From: Nocardioides sp. GY 10127
GTDB taxonomy: Bacteria; Actinomycetota; Actinomycetes; Propionibacteriales; Nocardioidaceae
NCBI RefSeq assembly: GCF_004919085.1
Contig: NZ_STGL01000003.1
Location: forward strand, 719,124 to 783,123
Length of the DNA: 64,000 bases
Direction: 5' to 3'
Every line of letters starts with the position of its first letter. Within the stretch, counting starts at the first letter, position 1. Shown here one piece after another: positions 15,959-24,454 of this stretch. A model generated the notes under the pieces. The model ran no database searches. It saw only the letters and a list, made by a program, of their open reading frames with translations, and was not told the origin of the DNA. The position numbers were made by a program, and so were the translations under genes.

Positions 15959-15999
15959 ACCCTAGACCGCCCGCGTCCGGGGCGGCTTGCCCCTAGGCT
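15959..15999. promoter_or_regulatory. compact divergent leaderless promoters
   Basis: TAGGGT (minus strand, 15964-15959) lies 7 nt before the FGE GTG, and TAGGCT (plus strand, 15994-15999) lies 6 nt before the DUF202 GTG. The two start codons are about 55 bp apart, so the -35 region of each promoter overlaps the other promoter. Confidence 0.5.
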
Positions 16000-16005
16000 G
16001 GCGGA

Positions 16006-16368
16006 GTGCAGCGGTGGCCGCGATGGGTCTACGACGAGGGCGAGGAGCCGGACTACCGGTTCACGCTCGCCAACGAGCGCACCTTCCTGGCCTGGATCCG
16101 CACCGCCCTGGCGCTGCTGGCCGGCGCGGTCGGCGTCCGGGCGCTGGACCTCGGGCTGCCGGGCTGGGCAGAGCAGTCGCTGGCCGGCGTCCTGGCGCTC
16201 CTCGGGATGGCGGGAGCCGCCGTGGCCTGGACGCGGTGGGCCCGCGGCGAGCGCGCCATGCGCCGCGGCGAGCCGCTGCCGGACAACCGGGTCGGGGTCG
16301 GCCTCACCGGCGGGGTCGTGGTCGTCGCCGCGGTCGTGCTCGTCGTCCTCGTCGCCGTGGCGTCCTGA
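16006..16368 (+). CDS. DUF202 (YidH-like) membrane protein
   Basis: A 120-residue protein of the DUF202 family. The motif NERTFLAWIRTALALLA near residues 23-39 is the family signature; three transmembrane helices follow (about 32-50, 62-81, 100-119). Function is unknown; relatives are small inner-membrane proteins. It starts with GTG at a leaderless promoter and is followed 3 nt later by a second DUF202 gene, an arrangement common for this family, suggesting a heteromeric complex. Confidence 0.8.
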   Translation: MQRWPRWVYDEGEEPDYRFTLANERTFLAWIRTALALLAGAVGVRALDLGLPGWAEQSLAGVLALLGMAGAAVAWTRWARGERAMRRGEPLPDNRVGVGLTGGVVVVAAVVLVVLVAVAS

Positions 16369-16371
16369 CCC

Positions 16372-16740
16372 GTGGGCGACCCCGTGGGCGACCCAGCGAG
16401 CGGCGCCCGCCGCCCGGACCCCACCGTCGGGGTCCCTCGGGACCCGGGCGCCCAGCACGAGCGCACCGGCCTGGCGTGGCAGCGCACGGGGCTCTCCGTG
16501 GCGGTGGCGGCCGTGGCCGCGACCCGGCTGGCCTGGGTCGAGATCGGCCCGCTCGCGCTGGTCGACCTCGTGGTCGCGCTCGCCCTGCTGGGCTGGTTCG
16601 CGCGCGGCGCCGCGGCTCGCACCGGTCGCCGGGCCGCAGGCCTGTCGCCGTCGCCGGCCGTGGGCCCGGCGCTCGTCGCGGGGGCCGTGGTGGTGCTCGG
16701 TGCCGTGGAGCTCGGGGCCGTCGTGGCCTCGGCGCTCTAG
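16372..16740 (+). CDS. DUF202 membrane protein, second of the pair
   Basis: A 122-residue protein with the DUF202 signature in shorter form (HERTGLAWQRTGLSVAVA), three predicted helices and a Pro/Asp-rich N-terminal tail of about 28 residues. GTG 16372 is chosen; a later start near the signature cannot be excluded. It is co-transcribed with the preceding gene and ends 37 bp from the convergent dapF stop. Confidence 0.75.
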   Translation: MGDPVGDPASGARRPDPTVGVPRDPGAQHERTGLAWQRTGLSVAVAAVAATRLAWVEIGPLALVDLVVALALLGWFARGAAARTGRRAAGLSPSPAVGPALVAGAVVVLGAVELGAVVASAL

Positions 16741-16777
16741 CGGCCCCTGGAGCGAGCGACGCCGGGAGCGGGAGCGC

Positions 16778-17629
16778 CTACAGCGAGGACTCGCCCCGCG
16801 CCACGAGCACGGCGGGGCCGGTCATGACGATGCGGCCCTCGGCCGTCCAGTCGATGTGCAGGCGACCGCCGGGCAGGTCGACGTCGTAGCCGACCGTCTC
16901 GCCGCCGGCGTCGGGGCTGCGCCCGTCGCGCAGGGCCGCGGCCACCGCGACGGCGCAGGCGCCGGTGCCGCAGGAGCGGGTCTCGCCGCTGCCGCGCTCG
17001 TGCACCCGCATCGCGACGTGCCCGGGGCCGACCGGCACCACGAACTCGACGTTGACGCCGGAGGGGTAGAGCTCCCGGTCGAAGACCGGCTCCTCCAGCA
17101 GGCTGCCCACCGGGCCGGCCGGCTCGAGGGAGTCGACGAAGGCCACGGCGTGCGGGTTGCCCATGTCGACGCCGGTGGCGTCCCAGCGGTGCTCCTCGAC
17201 GCTCACGCTCGTGTCGCCGAGCAGCTTCGGCACGCCCATGTCGACGCTGATCTCGCCCTCGGGGTCGCCGCCGGCGAACACGACGGTCTTGAGGCCGTCG
17301 CGGGTGGCGACCGGGACGGGTGCCGCGGCGTCCACGAGGCCCTCGGTGGCGAGGTAGCGGGCGAACACCCGGATGCCGTTGCCACACATCTCGGCGATCG
17401 AGCCGTCGGCGTTGCGGTAGTCCATGAACCACTCGGCGCTGGGATCGGCGCCCTCGACCCACCGGGCACGCACCACGCGCAGGACGCCGTCGCCGCCGAG
17501 GCCGGCCCGGCGGTCGCACAGCGCCCGGACCCGCTCCGCCGGCAGCTCGCCGTGCAGGTGCAGGTCGGGGTCCGGCAGGAGGACGAAGTCGTTCTCGGTG
17601 CCGTGGCCCTTGAGGATCGGGTAGCTCAC
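16778..17629 (-). CDS. dapF: diaminopimelate epimerase
   Basis: Interconverts LL- and meso-diaminopimelate for lysine and peptidoglycan synthesis. The protein is 283 residues. The N-terminus reads KGHGTENDFV. The first catalytic Cys region is MCGNGIR and the second is SCGTGACA, the two cysteines of the pyridoxal-independent epimerase; CDRRAGLGGDG is also present. The start is GTG 17629, preceded by TACCGT and 6 nt on the coding strand, indicating a leaderless message. A longer open frame upstream has no conserved sequence. Confidence 0.95.
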   Translation of the reverse strand: MSYPILKGHGTENDFVLLPDPDLHLHGELPAERVRALCDRRAGLGGDGVLRVVRARWVEGADPSAEWFMDYRNADGSIAEMCGNGIRVFARYLATEGLVDAAAPVPVATRDGLKTVVFAGGDPEGEISVDMGVPKLLGDTSVSVEEHRWDATGVDMGNPHAVAFVDSLEPAGPVGSLLEEPVFDRELYPSGVNVEFVVPVGPGHVAMRVHERGSGETRSCGTGACAVAVAAALRDGRSPDAGGETVGYDVDLPGGRLHIDWTAEGRIVMTGPAVLVARGESSL

Positions 17630-17635
17630 CGCTCC

Positions 17636-17641
17636 ACGGTA
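17636..17641 (-). promoter_or_regulatory. -10 box of dapF, leaderless start
   Basis: TACCGT on the minus strand, separated by 6 nt from the GTG start of dapF. Confidence 0.45.
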
Positions 17642-17922
17642 GCCGGACGACGTCCGCCCGGCCCGATCCCGAGGCCACCCCGTCCACGAGCGCCCACCCG
17701 AACGACTACGCCGACATGGCCCGAACGGACTACGCATCCGCGACCGTTCCACCGCTCCGCGAGCACCGGTGTTCTCCGTAAGGTCGACGACGACGGGCCC
17801 GACCAGCGCTTCCCCGGCGCCGCTCCCCCGCTCCCTCCGCCGGAGCCCGTCGCGCCGTCGCCGACTCCCCCGTCGCCGGCGATGGCGCGCGCCTCCCCAC
17901 CCCCAGAAGGAGAACCCCCCCT

Positions 17923-20151
17923 ATGCCTTCCCAGCCCACGACCTCCCGGCGGAGCACCCGTGCCCGCCGCGCGGTCGTCCGGCAGGTGGCCCTCACCACC
18001 GCCGCCCTGACCAGCCTCACCGCCGTCGCGCTGCTGCCCACGGCCCCCGCCTCCGCCGCGGGCAGCAGCACGTTCACCAGCTCGGCGCACGGCGACATCG
18101 TGGACGTGGACGTGGACGTCCTGGGCGGCAGCCTGGCCGGCCTCGTCGTCGGCCACGCGAAGTCGGTCGCAGACTCCGGCCAGACGCACGTCGTCACCGC
18201 GACCAGCTCCAACCTCGACCCCAGCCTCGCCGGCGGCCCGCTCACGGTCGACAGCCAGACGGCCACCGCTCCGCCGAGCAGCGACCCGGCGTCCGAGACC
18301 CTCCTCCCCGTCGACGCCTCGCCCCTGCTCACGCTCGGGGTGATCACCGGCGACACGGCCGCCACCTGGAACGCGGACGGCACCTGCGTGGCCGAGTCCG
18401 GCGGGGTGCGCCAGCTGGGTGGGTCCACGACCACGCTGGCCGGGCTCGACGTCCTCGGTGTCGAGGGCCTGGGCACCCTGCTCGAGGCCGAGGCCTCCAG
18501 CACCGAGGCGGCCACCTCGCTCGTCGACTCGGGCGGGCAGCACGACCTCGTCTCCACCACCACCGCGACCATCGGGGACGTCTCCCTGCTGGACGGCGCG
18601 GTGCAGATCCAGGTGGGCAGCCCGGCCGTGCTCACGGCCCGCTCGGACGGCGCCAGCGGCACCGTGGCCTACGACGCCCCCGTCGTGACCGTGACGGTCG
18701 CCGGGCAGGCCACCCCGATCACGCTGGCCGGCGGCACCACCGACATCCCGGTCGACCTCGGCCTGCTCAGCGCCGACGTCTCGCTCACCCTCAACGACGC
18801 GGTCGACTCCAGCAGCGGGGCCACCGCGAGCGGCGTCGTGGACGACGTCCTCTCCATCGACCTCACCGTCGACACGCTCGTCACGCAGGTCGCCTCGGTG
18901 CACGCCGGGCTGGGCGCCCTCACCGCCGACGCCACGGCGCCGGCCGGTGGGGTCAGCTGCGTCGACCCGACGGACACCACCGACACCGACGGCGACGGCC
19001 TCACCGACGCCGCCGAGGACGTGCTGGGCACCGACCCCGACGTCGCCGACACCGACGGCGACGGCCTCTCCGACGGCGACGAGGTCAACACCACCGGCAC
19101 CGACCCGCTGGTCGCCGACACCGACGGCGACGGGCTCACCGACGGCGACGAGGTCAACACCACCGGCACCGACCCGCTCGACGCCGACACCGACGACGGC
19201 GGGGTGGAGGACGGCGACGAGCTCGCCGTCGGCACCGACCCGCTCGACGGCGCCGACGACGGCAGCGCGGGCCCGGTCGCCACCGACACCGACGGCGACG
19301 GGCTCTCCGACGACGCCGAGGCCGTCCTGGGCACCGACCCGAACAACCCCGACACCGACGGTGACGGCCTGGGCGACGGGGCCGAGCTCAACACCTACGG
19401 CACCGACCCGCTGGTCGCCGACACCGACGGCGGCGGCGTGGACGACGGCGACGAGGTCAACGCCGGCACCGACCCGAACGACGCCTCCGACGACCTCGGC
19501 GGCGGCCCTGTCGACCCCGACACCGACGGGGACGGGCTGACCGACAGCGAGGAGTCCGCGCTCGGCACCGACCCGGACAAGGCCGACACCGACGGCGACG
19601 GCCTCTCCGACGGCCGCGAGGTCAACGGGCACCCGAAGAACTTCCCGGGGTGCACCACCGACCCGCTGGTCGCCGACACCGACAGCGACGGGCTCAAGGA
19701 CGGCGCCGAGACCAAGGGCGTCCGGATCGGCCTCACCGTGCACCGCAAGAACGGCACGAAGAAGATCCGCACCGTCCGGACCAACCCGTGCAGGGCCGAC
19801 ACCGACAAGGACGGGCTCAAGGACGGCCGCGAGGTCAAGGGCTCGAAGATCGGCACCAAGGTGATCACCCGGAGCGGCTCGTACGTGATCAAGGTCCGCA
19901 AGAGCAACCCGCTGGTCAAGGACACCGACGGCGACGGCCTGGGCGACAAGGCCGAGGTCACCGGCTCCCGGAACAAGGCCTGGAAGAAGAAGGCCACCGA
20001 CCCGACCCACTGGGACACCGACCGCGGTGGCCGCTCCGACCTGGTCGAGGTCAAGAAGGGCTCGGACCCGACCAACGTCTACTCCGGCCCGAAGAACCCG
20101 CAGGGCACGAAGAAGACCATGCGCGGCGCGTCCGCGCGGGCGATGGGCTGA
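17923..20151 (+). CDS. secreted protein with thrombospondin type 3-like calcium-binding repeats
   Basis: A 742-residue exported protein. The signal peptide (about 1-46) has a basic start, a hydrophobic core and ASA cleavage. Residues about 47-340 form a Thr/Val-rich beta region without a known domain. From about 347 onward come at least ten DTDGDGL-type calcium-binding repeats, most followed by D/E-V-N and GTDPL. In the last third the repeats become lysine-rich (DTDKDGLKDGREVKG) with inserted beta-like stretches, giving an acidic middle and a basic end. It is probably a calcium-stiffened cell-surface or matrix protein. The start has AAGGAG 9 nt upstream. A strong terminator hairpin follows the gene. 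Confidence 0.82.
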   Translation: MPSQPTTSRRSTRARRAVVRQVALTTAALTSLTAVALLPTAPASAAGSSTFTSSAHGDIVDVDVDVLGGSLAGLVVGHAKSVADSGQTHVVTATSSNLDPSLAGGPLTVDSQTATAPPSSDPASETLLPVDASPLLTLGVITGDTAATWNADGTCVAESGGVRQLGGSTTTLAGLDVLGVEGLGTLLEAEASSTEAATSLVDSGGQHDLVSTTTATIGDVSLLDGAVQIQVGSPAVLTARSDGASGTVAYDAPVVTVTVAGQATPITLAGGTTDIPVDLGLLSADVSLTLNDAVDSSSGATASGVVDDVLSIDLTVDTLVTQVASVHAGLGALTADATAPAGGVSCVDPTDTTDTDGDGLTDAAEDVLGTDPDVADTDGDGLSDGDEVNTTGTDPLVADTDGDGLTDGDEVNTTGTDPLDADTDDGGVEDGDELAVGTDPLDGADDGSAGPVATDTDGDGLSDDAEAVLGTDPNNPDTDGDGLGDGAELNTYGTDPLVADTDGGGVDDGDEVNAGTDPNDASDDLGGGPVDPDTDGDGLTDSEESALGTDPDKADTDGDGLSDGREVNGHPKNFPGCTTDPLVADTDSDGLKDGAETKGVRIGLTVHRKNGTKKIRTVRTNPCRADTDKDGLKDGREVKGSKIGTKVITRSGSYVIKVRKSNPLVKDTDGDGLGDKAEVTGSRNKAWKKKATDPTHWDTDRGGRSDLVEVKKGSDPTNVYSGPKNPQGTKKTMRGASARAMG

Positions 20152-20185
20152 CCCGCAGCAGCACCGCGGCTCAGCACCGACCAGG

Positions 20186-20227
20186 ACGGGCGTCGGGACC
20201 TCTCAAGGGGGAGGTCTCGACGCCCGT
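20186..20227 (+). terminator. strong hairpin after the calcium-repeat protein gene
   Basis: ACGGGCGTCGGGACCTC (20186-20202) pairs with GAGGTCTCGACGCCCGT (20211-20227): a 17-bp stem with one G-U pair and an 8-nt loop. It sits 35 nt after the stop and 70 nt from the convergent miaA stop, so it may serve both genes. Confidence 0.7.
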
Positions 20228-20296
20228 TCGTCGTGTCCGGGGTGGCTCGTCCCGGCACCCCGGACGGCGGCCCGGGACGGCGGCTCAGCAGGCGGC

Positions 20297-21265
20297 TCAG
20301 CCGGCGGCGACCGCCGCGAGCGCCTGTTCGACGCGCTCGGGGTCGTCGAAGCGGACCCAGGTGATCCGCGGGTCCTTGCGGAACCACGCGTCCTGACGCC
20401 GGGCGAACCGCCGCGTCGCGATCACGGTCCGCTCCTTCGCCTCCTCCAGGCCCAGGACGCCGGCCAGGTGGTCGGCCACCTCGCGGTACCCGATGGCGCG
20501 GCCGGCGGTGCGACCGTCGGCCAGCCCGGCGTCCAGGAGCCTGGCGACCTCCTCGACGAACCCGTCGGCGAACATCTGCTCCACCCGCGCCTCGATGCGC
20601 GCGTCGAGCGTCGGCCGGTCGATGTCCACGCCGACCTGCACGGCCCCGGGCACGTGGTACTTCAGCCGCGGCAGGGTCGCGGTGAAGGAGCGGCCGGTCA
20701 GCTCCACGACCTCCAGCGCGCGGACGACCCGGCGACCGTTCTCGGGCAGGATGCTCGCCGCGGCGGCGGGGTCCACCTCGGCCAGCCGGGCGTGCAGGGC
20801 GCCGCTCCCGACGTCCTCGAGCTCGGCCTCCAGGCGTGCGCGGACGCCCGCGTCCGTGCCGGGGAACTCGAACTCGTCGAGCACCGCGCGGGTGTAGAGG
20901 GCGGAGCCGCCCACCAGCACCGGCGGGACCCCGCGCGAGCGCAGGTCGTCGATCAGACCGCGCGCCCAGCCCTGGAACTCCGCCACGCTGGCGGGCTCCG
21001 TGACCTCGAGGACGTCGAGGAGGTGGTGCGGCACCCCGCGGCGCTCGGCCGCCGGGAGCTTCGCGGTGCCGACGTCCATGCCCCGGTAGAGCTGCATCGC
21101 GTCGGTGTTGAGCACCTCCCCGCCCAGGCGCTCGGCCAGGTCCAGCGACAGCGCCGTCTTGCCGGACGCCGTGGCACCCACGACCGCGACGACGGGCACG
21201 GACGCGAGCGCGGGGTCGGGCGCGGGCACGGGCACCCGTGCGGGCGAGTCCTCGGCGCCGGTCAT
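20297..21265 (-). CDS. miaA: tRNA dimethylallyltransferase
   Basis: Adds a dimethylallyl group to A37 of tRNAs reading UNN codons. The protein is 322 residues, normal for the family. The P-loop is GATASGKTALS near residue 30, NTDAMQLYRGMDVGTAK follows, with PHHLLD and GGSALYTRA further on. A 23-residue Pro/Ala-rich N-terminal extension precedes the P-loop. miaB, acting on the same nucleotide, lies 3.2 kb away on the same strand. Confidence 0.95.
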   Translation of the reverse strand: MTGAEDSPARVPVPAPDPALASVPVVAVVGATASGKTALSLDLAERLGGEVLNTDAMQLYRGMDVGTAKLPAAERRGVPHHLLDVLEVTEPASVAEFQGWARGLIDDLRSRGVPPVLVGGSALYTRAVLDEFEFPGTDAGVRARLEAELEDVGSGALHARLAEVDPAAAASILPENGRRVVRALEVVELTGRSFTATLPRLKYHVPGAVQVGVDIDRPTLDARIEARVEQMFADGFVEEVARLLDAGLADGRTAGRAIGYREVADHLAGVLGLEEAKERTVIATRRFARRQDAWFRKDPRITWVRFDDPERVEQALAAVAAG

Positions 21266-21343
21266 GTGGCTAGTGTGGCAAGCCCTCGGCCAGGCGCCCC
21301 CATCGCGCCGGTCGCCCGACCAGCAGACCTCCGGGAGGACACC

Positions 21344-21622
21344 ATGGGCTTCCTCGACAAGGCCCGCGCCCAGATCGACACCCCGCAGAACCGCGAGCGG
21401 CTGCTCAAGCTGCGCGGCAGCGTGGCCGACGCGGTGGCGAAGAACGAGGCGAAGATCGGCGAGGGCCTCGACAAGGCCGCCGCGGCCGCGGACAAGCGGA
21501 CCAAGGGCAAGTACCAGGGCCGCATCGCCCAGGGCGTCGCCGGCGCCAAGAAGGGCGTCTCCTACCTCGGCCGCCGCCCCGACGGCGGCACCTCGACCTC
21601 CTCGACCGCGAAGGACCGCTGA
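21344..21622 (+). CDS. small Rv0909-type protein (annotated antitoxin family)
   Basis: A 92-residue Lys/Ala-rich helical protein beginning MGFLDKARAQIDT, a start shared by the mycobacterial Rv0909/MT0933 antitoxin family. In that family the neighbour is a toxin of the SRPBCC fold; no such gene is present here, so an antitoxin role is doubtful. The repeated DKAAAAADKRTKGKY pattern suggests an amphipathic helix. GGGAGGA lies 5 nt upstream of the ATG. The stop overlaps the next start (TGATG), forming a small operon with an acidic peptide and a NUDIX hydrolase. Confidence 0.65.
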   Translation: MGFLDKARAQIDTPQNRERLLKLRGSVADAVAKNEAKIGEGLDKAAAAADKRTKGKYQGRIAQGVAGAKKGVSYLGRRPDGGTSTSSTAKDR

Positions 21623-21804
21623 TGACCGCCCCCATCCCCGAGGACCGCGACGCCGCTCCCCTGGAGGACTCGATCGACGGGATCGTCCCGCCCGGCGAGC
21701 ACGGCTCGGACCTCCCGGACGACGCCGACGCCACCCCGGACGCGCCCGCCGAGGCGCGGCTCGACGCCGCCGAGGAGTCGGAGACCGGCGAGCCCAGCCA
21801 GTGA
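21622..21804 (+). CDS. small acidic hypothetical protein
   Basis: A 60-residue protein dominated by Asp, Glu, Pro and Ala with no Cys and no hydrophobic segment; likely disordered. It overlaps the preceding gene (TGATG) and the following NUDIX gene (GTGA), so it is probably translated. Function unknown. Confidence 0.55.
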   Translation: MTAPIPEDRDAAPLEDSIDGIVPPGEHGSDLPDDADATPDAPAEARLDAAEESETGEPSQ

Positions 21805-22289
21805 GCGACGGCCCCGTGCCGGAGGTGGGCGGGCGCTTCGTCGTCGTCCCCGCCTCCTACGTCTTCCTGCTCCGCGACGGCGTGAGCGGGCTCGAGGTGC
21901 TCCTCCAGCTGCGTCAGGACACCGGCTTCATGGACGGCCACTGGGCCGCCGGCGCGGCCGGGCACGTGGAGCGGGGCGAGTCCGCCGTGGACGCCGCCCA
22001 CCGCGAGGCGGCCGAGGAGATCGGCGTCCGCGACCTGGTGCTGGAGTTCCTCACCACCATGCAGCGCACGCGCGGCGGGGAGCCCATCGACGAGCGGGTC
22101 GACTTCTTCTTCGCGGCGCGGACCTGGTCGGGCGAGCCCGCCCTCCAGGAGGGCAAGGCCGCCGACCTGCGGTGGTGCCCCCTCGACGCGCTGGACTCGC
22201 TTCCCGGACCCGTCGTCCCGCACGAACGGGTGGTGCTGGAGGCCCTGCGCGAGCGCACGCTGGAGCCGTACACGACGCACGGCTTCTGA
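21801..22289 (+). CDS. NUDIX hydrolase
   Basis: A 162-residue nucleoside-diphosphate-linked pyrophosphohydrolase. The Nudix box is intact: GHVERGE, then seven residues, then REAAEEIGV, giving the metal-binding Glu residues. The N-terminal strand PASYVFLLRDG and the late DLRWCPLDAL are usual for small single-domain members. The substrate cannot be deduced. The GTG start overlaps the stop of the acidic peptide. Confidence 0.88.
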   Translation: MSDGPVPEVGGRFVVVPASYVFLLRDGVSGLEVLLQLRQDTGFMDGHWAAGAAGHVERGESAVDAAHREAAEEIGVRDLVLEFLTTMQRTRGGEPIDERVDFFFAARTWSGEPALQEGKAADLRWCPLDALDSLPGPVVPHERVVLEALRERTLEPYTTHGF

Positions 22290-22326
22290 GCCGACCCTCG
22301 CGGCCGGCTCACGGACGGGGGACGAG

Positions 22327-22521
22327 ATGAGTGACAGGGCGGACGGCGGCCTGGGCAACGACCTGGTCAGCGGCTTGGACGGGAGCGCGATCAGCGCGGC
22401 CGCCGAGGAGCTCGGCCCGATGCCGGACCCGGTGGCGCAGACGCCGGTGGTCGCCCCCGGCGGGGTGGACGCCCTCGACGCCGGCGGCACCCTCCCGCTG
22501 CTGGCCGACCCGCCGGCCTGA
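22327..22521 (+). CDS. small acidic hypothetical protein
   Basis: A 64-residue protein rich in Gly, Ala, Asp and Pro, with no recognised domain. A GGGGGACGAG stretch just before the ATG could serve as ribosome-binding site. It lies 37 bp after the NUDIX gene on the same strand and ends convergently with the AbiEi/DUF559 gene. A genuine gene is plausible but not certain. Confidence 0.45.
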   Translation: MSDRADGGLGNDLVSGLDGSAISAAAEELGPMPDPVAQTPVVAPGGVDALDAGGTLPLLADPPA

Positions 22522-22553
22522 CCCTCCGCTCCCGACAGGCCCCGGAGTGACCC

Positions 22554-23414
22554 TCAGCGGGCGGTGCGGAGCTCGACGGCCCGGCGGACGACGTCCGTCA
22601 CCCGGGCCGGGTGGAGCATGACCTCCTCCCAGCTGAACCGCAGCACCAGCCACCCGTGGACGACCAGGTCGTTGTACCGACGCGCGTCGCGGGCCAGGGC
22701 CGCCCGGTCGCCGTGGAAGGCGAAGGAGTCCGCCTCGAGCACCATCCTCAGGCGGGCGTCGACCAGGTCGGGGCGGCCCAGCCACCGTGGCGCACAGATC
22801 GGCACCTGGGGCACGACGGTCAGGCCCGGGACGTCGAGCACGAGCGCGCGCAGGGTCGACTCGAACGGGTTGGCGGCCCGCGCGTCCGCCGCCGCGGCCA
22901 CGCGCCGGGCGGCGGCGCTCCCCGGGCCACGGGCTGCGGCCGCCCCCGCGGTCAGCCGCTCGGGCGCCAGGCCGGCGCGCAGCGCGGAGTCCGCGACGCA
23001 GAGGGCCTCGTCGAACGGCAGCGTGCGCAGGCAGTCCAGCAGGGTGCGCTCCGGGCTGGTGAGCCCGTCGGCCAGCTCCCGCGGCGAGAGCGGCGCCCAC
23101 CGCACCTGCGTCCCGCGACGGTCCAGGCCCCGGAGGCTGCGGTGGCGCTCGACGGTGACGACCGGCGTCGGCTGCGGTCGGTGGACCTCCCAGCCGTGCA
23201 GGAGGGCAGCGCTGAGGTGGGACGCGGCGCCGGTCAGCCGCATCGCCTCCACCCGAGCGGCCCCGGCACCGGGCAGCGCGTAGCGGCCGCGCGCCACCCG
23301 GACGACGTCACCGGCGTCGCGGGCGCGCTCGGCCTCGGCCCGGCCGACCAGCGCGACGAGACGTGCCCAGGGCGCGACGCCACCGAGTCGCTCGAGCTCC
23401 TCGGTGACCGGCAC
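22554..23414 (-). CDS. AbiEi-like winged helix plus DUF559 (Vsr-like nuclease fold) protein
   Basis: A 286-residue two-part protein. The N-terminal 60 residues resemble the AbiEi antitoxin winged helix (ARGRYALPG near 43), the middle holds LTSPERTLLDCLR, and the C-terminal 90 residues match DUF559, an endonuclease-like fold (RPDLVDARLRMVLEADSFAFHGD, with Asp and Glu at likely metal positions, then the ARDARRYNDL segment). Such genes are multicopy in some actinobacteria. No AbiEii toxin is adjacent, so the antitoxin label is doubtful. GTG 23414 is chosen because the longer frame would run into the inverted-repeat element upstream. Confidence 0.65.
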   Translation of the reverse strand: MPVTEELERLGGVAPWARLVALVGRAEAERARDAGDVVRVARGRYALPGAGAARVEAMRLTGAASHLSAALLHGWEVHRPQPTPVVTVERHRSLRGLDRRGTQVRWAPLSPRELADGLTSPERTLLDCLRTLPFDEALCVADSALRAGLAPERLTAGAAAARGPGSAAARRVAAAADARAANPFESTLRALVLDVPGLTVVPQVPICAPRWLGRPDLVDARLRMVLEADSFAFHGDRAALARDARRYNDLVVHGWLVLRFSWEEVMLHPARVTDVVRRAVELRTAR

Positions 23415-23463
23415 GACGCCAGCCTGCCCACGGTGGCTCGGCGGCGCGGGCGTCGTCCACAGG

Positions 23464-23586
23464 TCCGTCCTCAGACCGGAACAACGCCGGCGATCCCGCA
23501 CCCGGGCGCGGGATCGCCGCAGGTCAGCGAGCTGCCGCCCCGCCGGCCGCCCTGAGGTCGGCCGGTTGTTCCGGTCTGAGGACGGA
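23464..23586. repeat. 123-bp structured palindromic element, copy 1
   Basis: The outer 22 bp are a perfect inverted repeat (TCCGTCCTCAGACCGGAACA at the left, continuing AC; exact complement at 23565-23586). Inside is a second perfect stem, GGCGATCCCGC against GCGGGATCGCC, then a conserved stretch GCAGGTCA, and a further CCGGCCG/CGGCCGG pairing. It lies 5 nt after the peptidase E stop and upstream of the DUF559 gene. Copy 2 is at 28801-28917. Confidence 0.8.
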
Positions 23587-23591
23587 CGCGG

Positions 23592-24323
23592 TCAGAGCCG
23601 CGTGACGTCGAGCGGGGTCTCGACGACGCCGTCGCCCGCAGCGTCCTGCTCGACCAGGTAGGCGCCCGCGGTGGCGGTCTCGGCGTAGGCGCCCACCATC
23701 TCGGTGCCGCGGTAGAGGACGCCGGCCCCGTCGTCGGTGGCGTAGCCGGTGGGCAGGGTGCCGTCGGCGACGAGCGACTGGAAGAGCGGACGCCGCTGCG
23801 GCTCGGAGTCGTAGTGGACGCCGTTGCTGAACGGCACCAGGCCCAGGCCGTTGGTGATGGGGCGCAGCTGCGGCCCGAAGGAGTCGGTGGTGCCGCCGGT
23901 GTGCCAGCAGATCGAGCCGGCCGAGACGCCCGTGAGCACGACGCCGGCCTCCCAGGCGGTGCGCATCGCGGCGTCCACCCCGTGCAGGCGCCACAGGGCG
24001 AGCAGGCCGGCGACGGAGCCGCCCCAGACCCACACGACGTCGGCGTCGAGGAGGTGCGCGGTGATGTCCTCGACGTTCGGCATGGTGAACAGCTGGAGGT
24101 GGCTGCCCGTCCAGCCGCGGCTCTGCACCGCGTCGTAGAAGTCGCGGATCAGGCCCGGCGAGTCGCCGCACGCGGTGCCCAGGAAGCACACCTTGGGTGC
24201 ACGCCCGGTGACTCCGGCGAGGTCGACGGCCAGCTCCGTGAGCGGGCCGGGCTCCCAGCGGACGCGGCTGCCCATGACAGCACCTCCGGAGGTCGCGAGG
24301 ATGGTGGGTGCGTCAGCAGGCAC
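23592..24323 (-). CDS. peptidase E-like protein (S51 family, dipeptidase E)
   Basis: A 243-residue serine peptidase-like protein related to dipeptidase E and cyanophycinase. TILATSGGAVMG opens the fold, WGGSVAGLLALW lies mid-way, and the nucleophile Ser sits in the elbow GVSAGSICW. Relatives cleave Asp-Xaa dipeptides. The start is GTG 24323, with AAGGA upstream; the longer frame has no conserved sequence. It is a single gene, and the 123-bp element directly follows its stop. Confidence 0.82.
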   Translation of the reverse strand: MPADAPTILATSGGAVMGSRVRWEPGPLTELAVDLAGVTGRAPKVCFLGTACGDSPGLIRDFYDAVQSRGWTGSHLQLFTMPNVEDITAHLLDADVVWVWGGSVAGLLALWRLHGVDAAMRTAWEAGVVLTGVSAGSICWHTGGTTDSFGPQLRPITNGLGLVPFSNGVHYDSEPQRRPLFQSLVADGTLPTGYATDDGAGVLYRGTEMVGAYAETATAGAYLVEQDAAGDGVVETPLDVTRL

Positions 24324-24454
24324 GGGCGGTCCTTCCGAGTCAGGCCGTCGAGTGGCACGACCGTACCCCGTCACCTGACGTGGCGTCGCGAGCGGTGCCC
24401 GGGAGTCTCCTCACGCCGGCGCACCGGACCGGCCACGCGGCCCGGTGGCGGGCC

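Noticed and set aside
17626..20010. 794-codon antisense frame through the calcium-repeat protein gene
   Set aside because: Its apparent VAVGVGDQRVG repeats are the mirror of the DTDGDG repeats on the coding strand.
21344..22289. Toxin-antitoxin operon (Rv0909-type protein)
   Set aside because: No toxin-like gene is adjacent; the neighbours are an acidic peptide and a NUDIX hydrolase.
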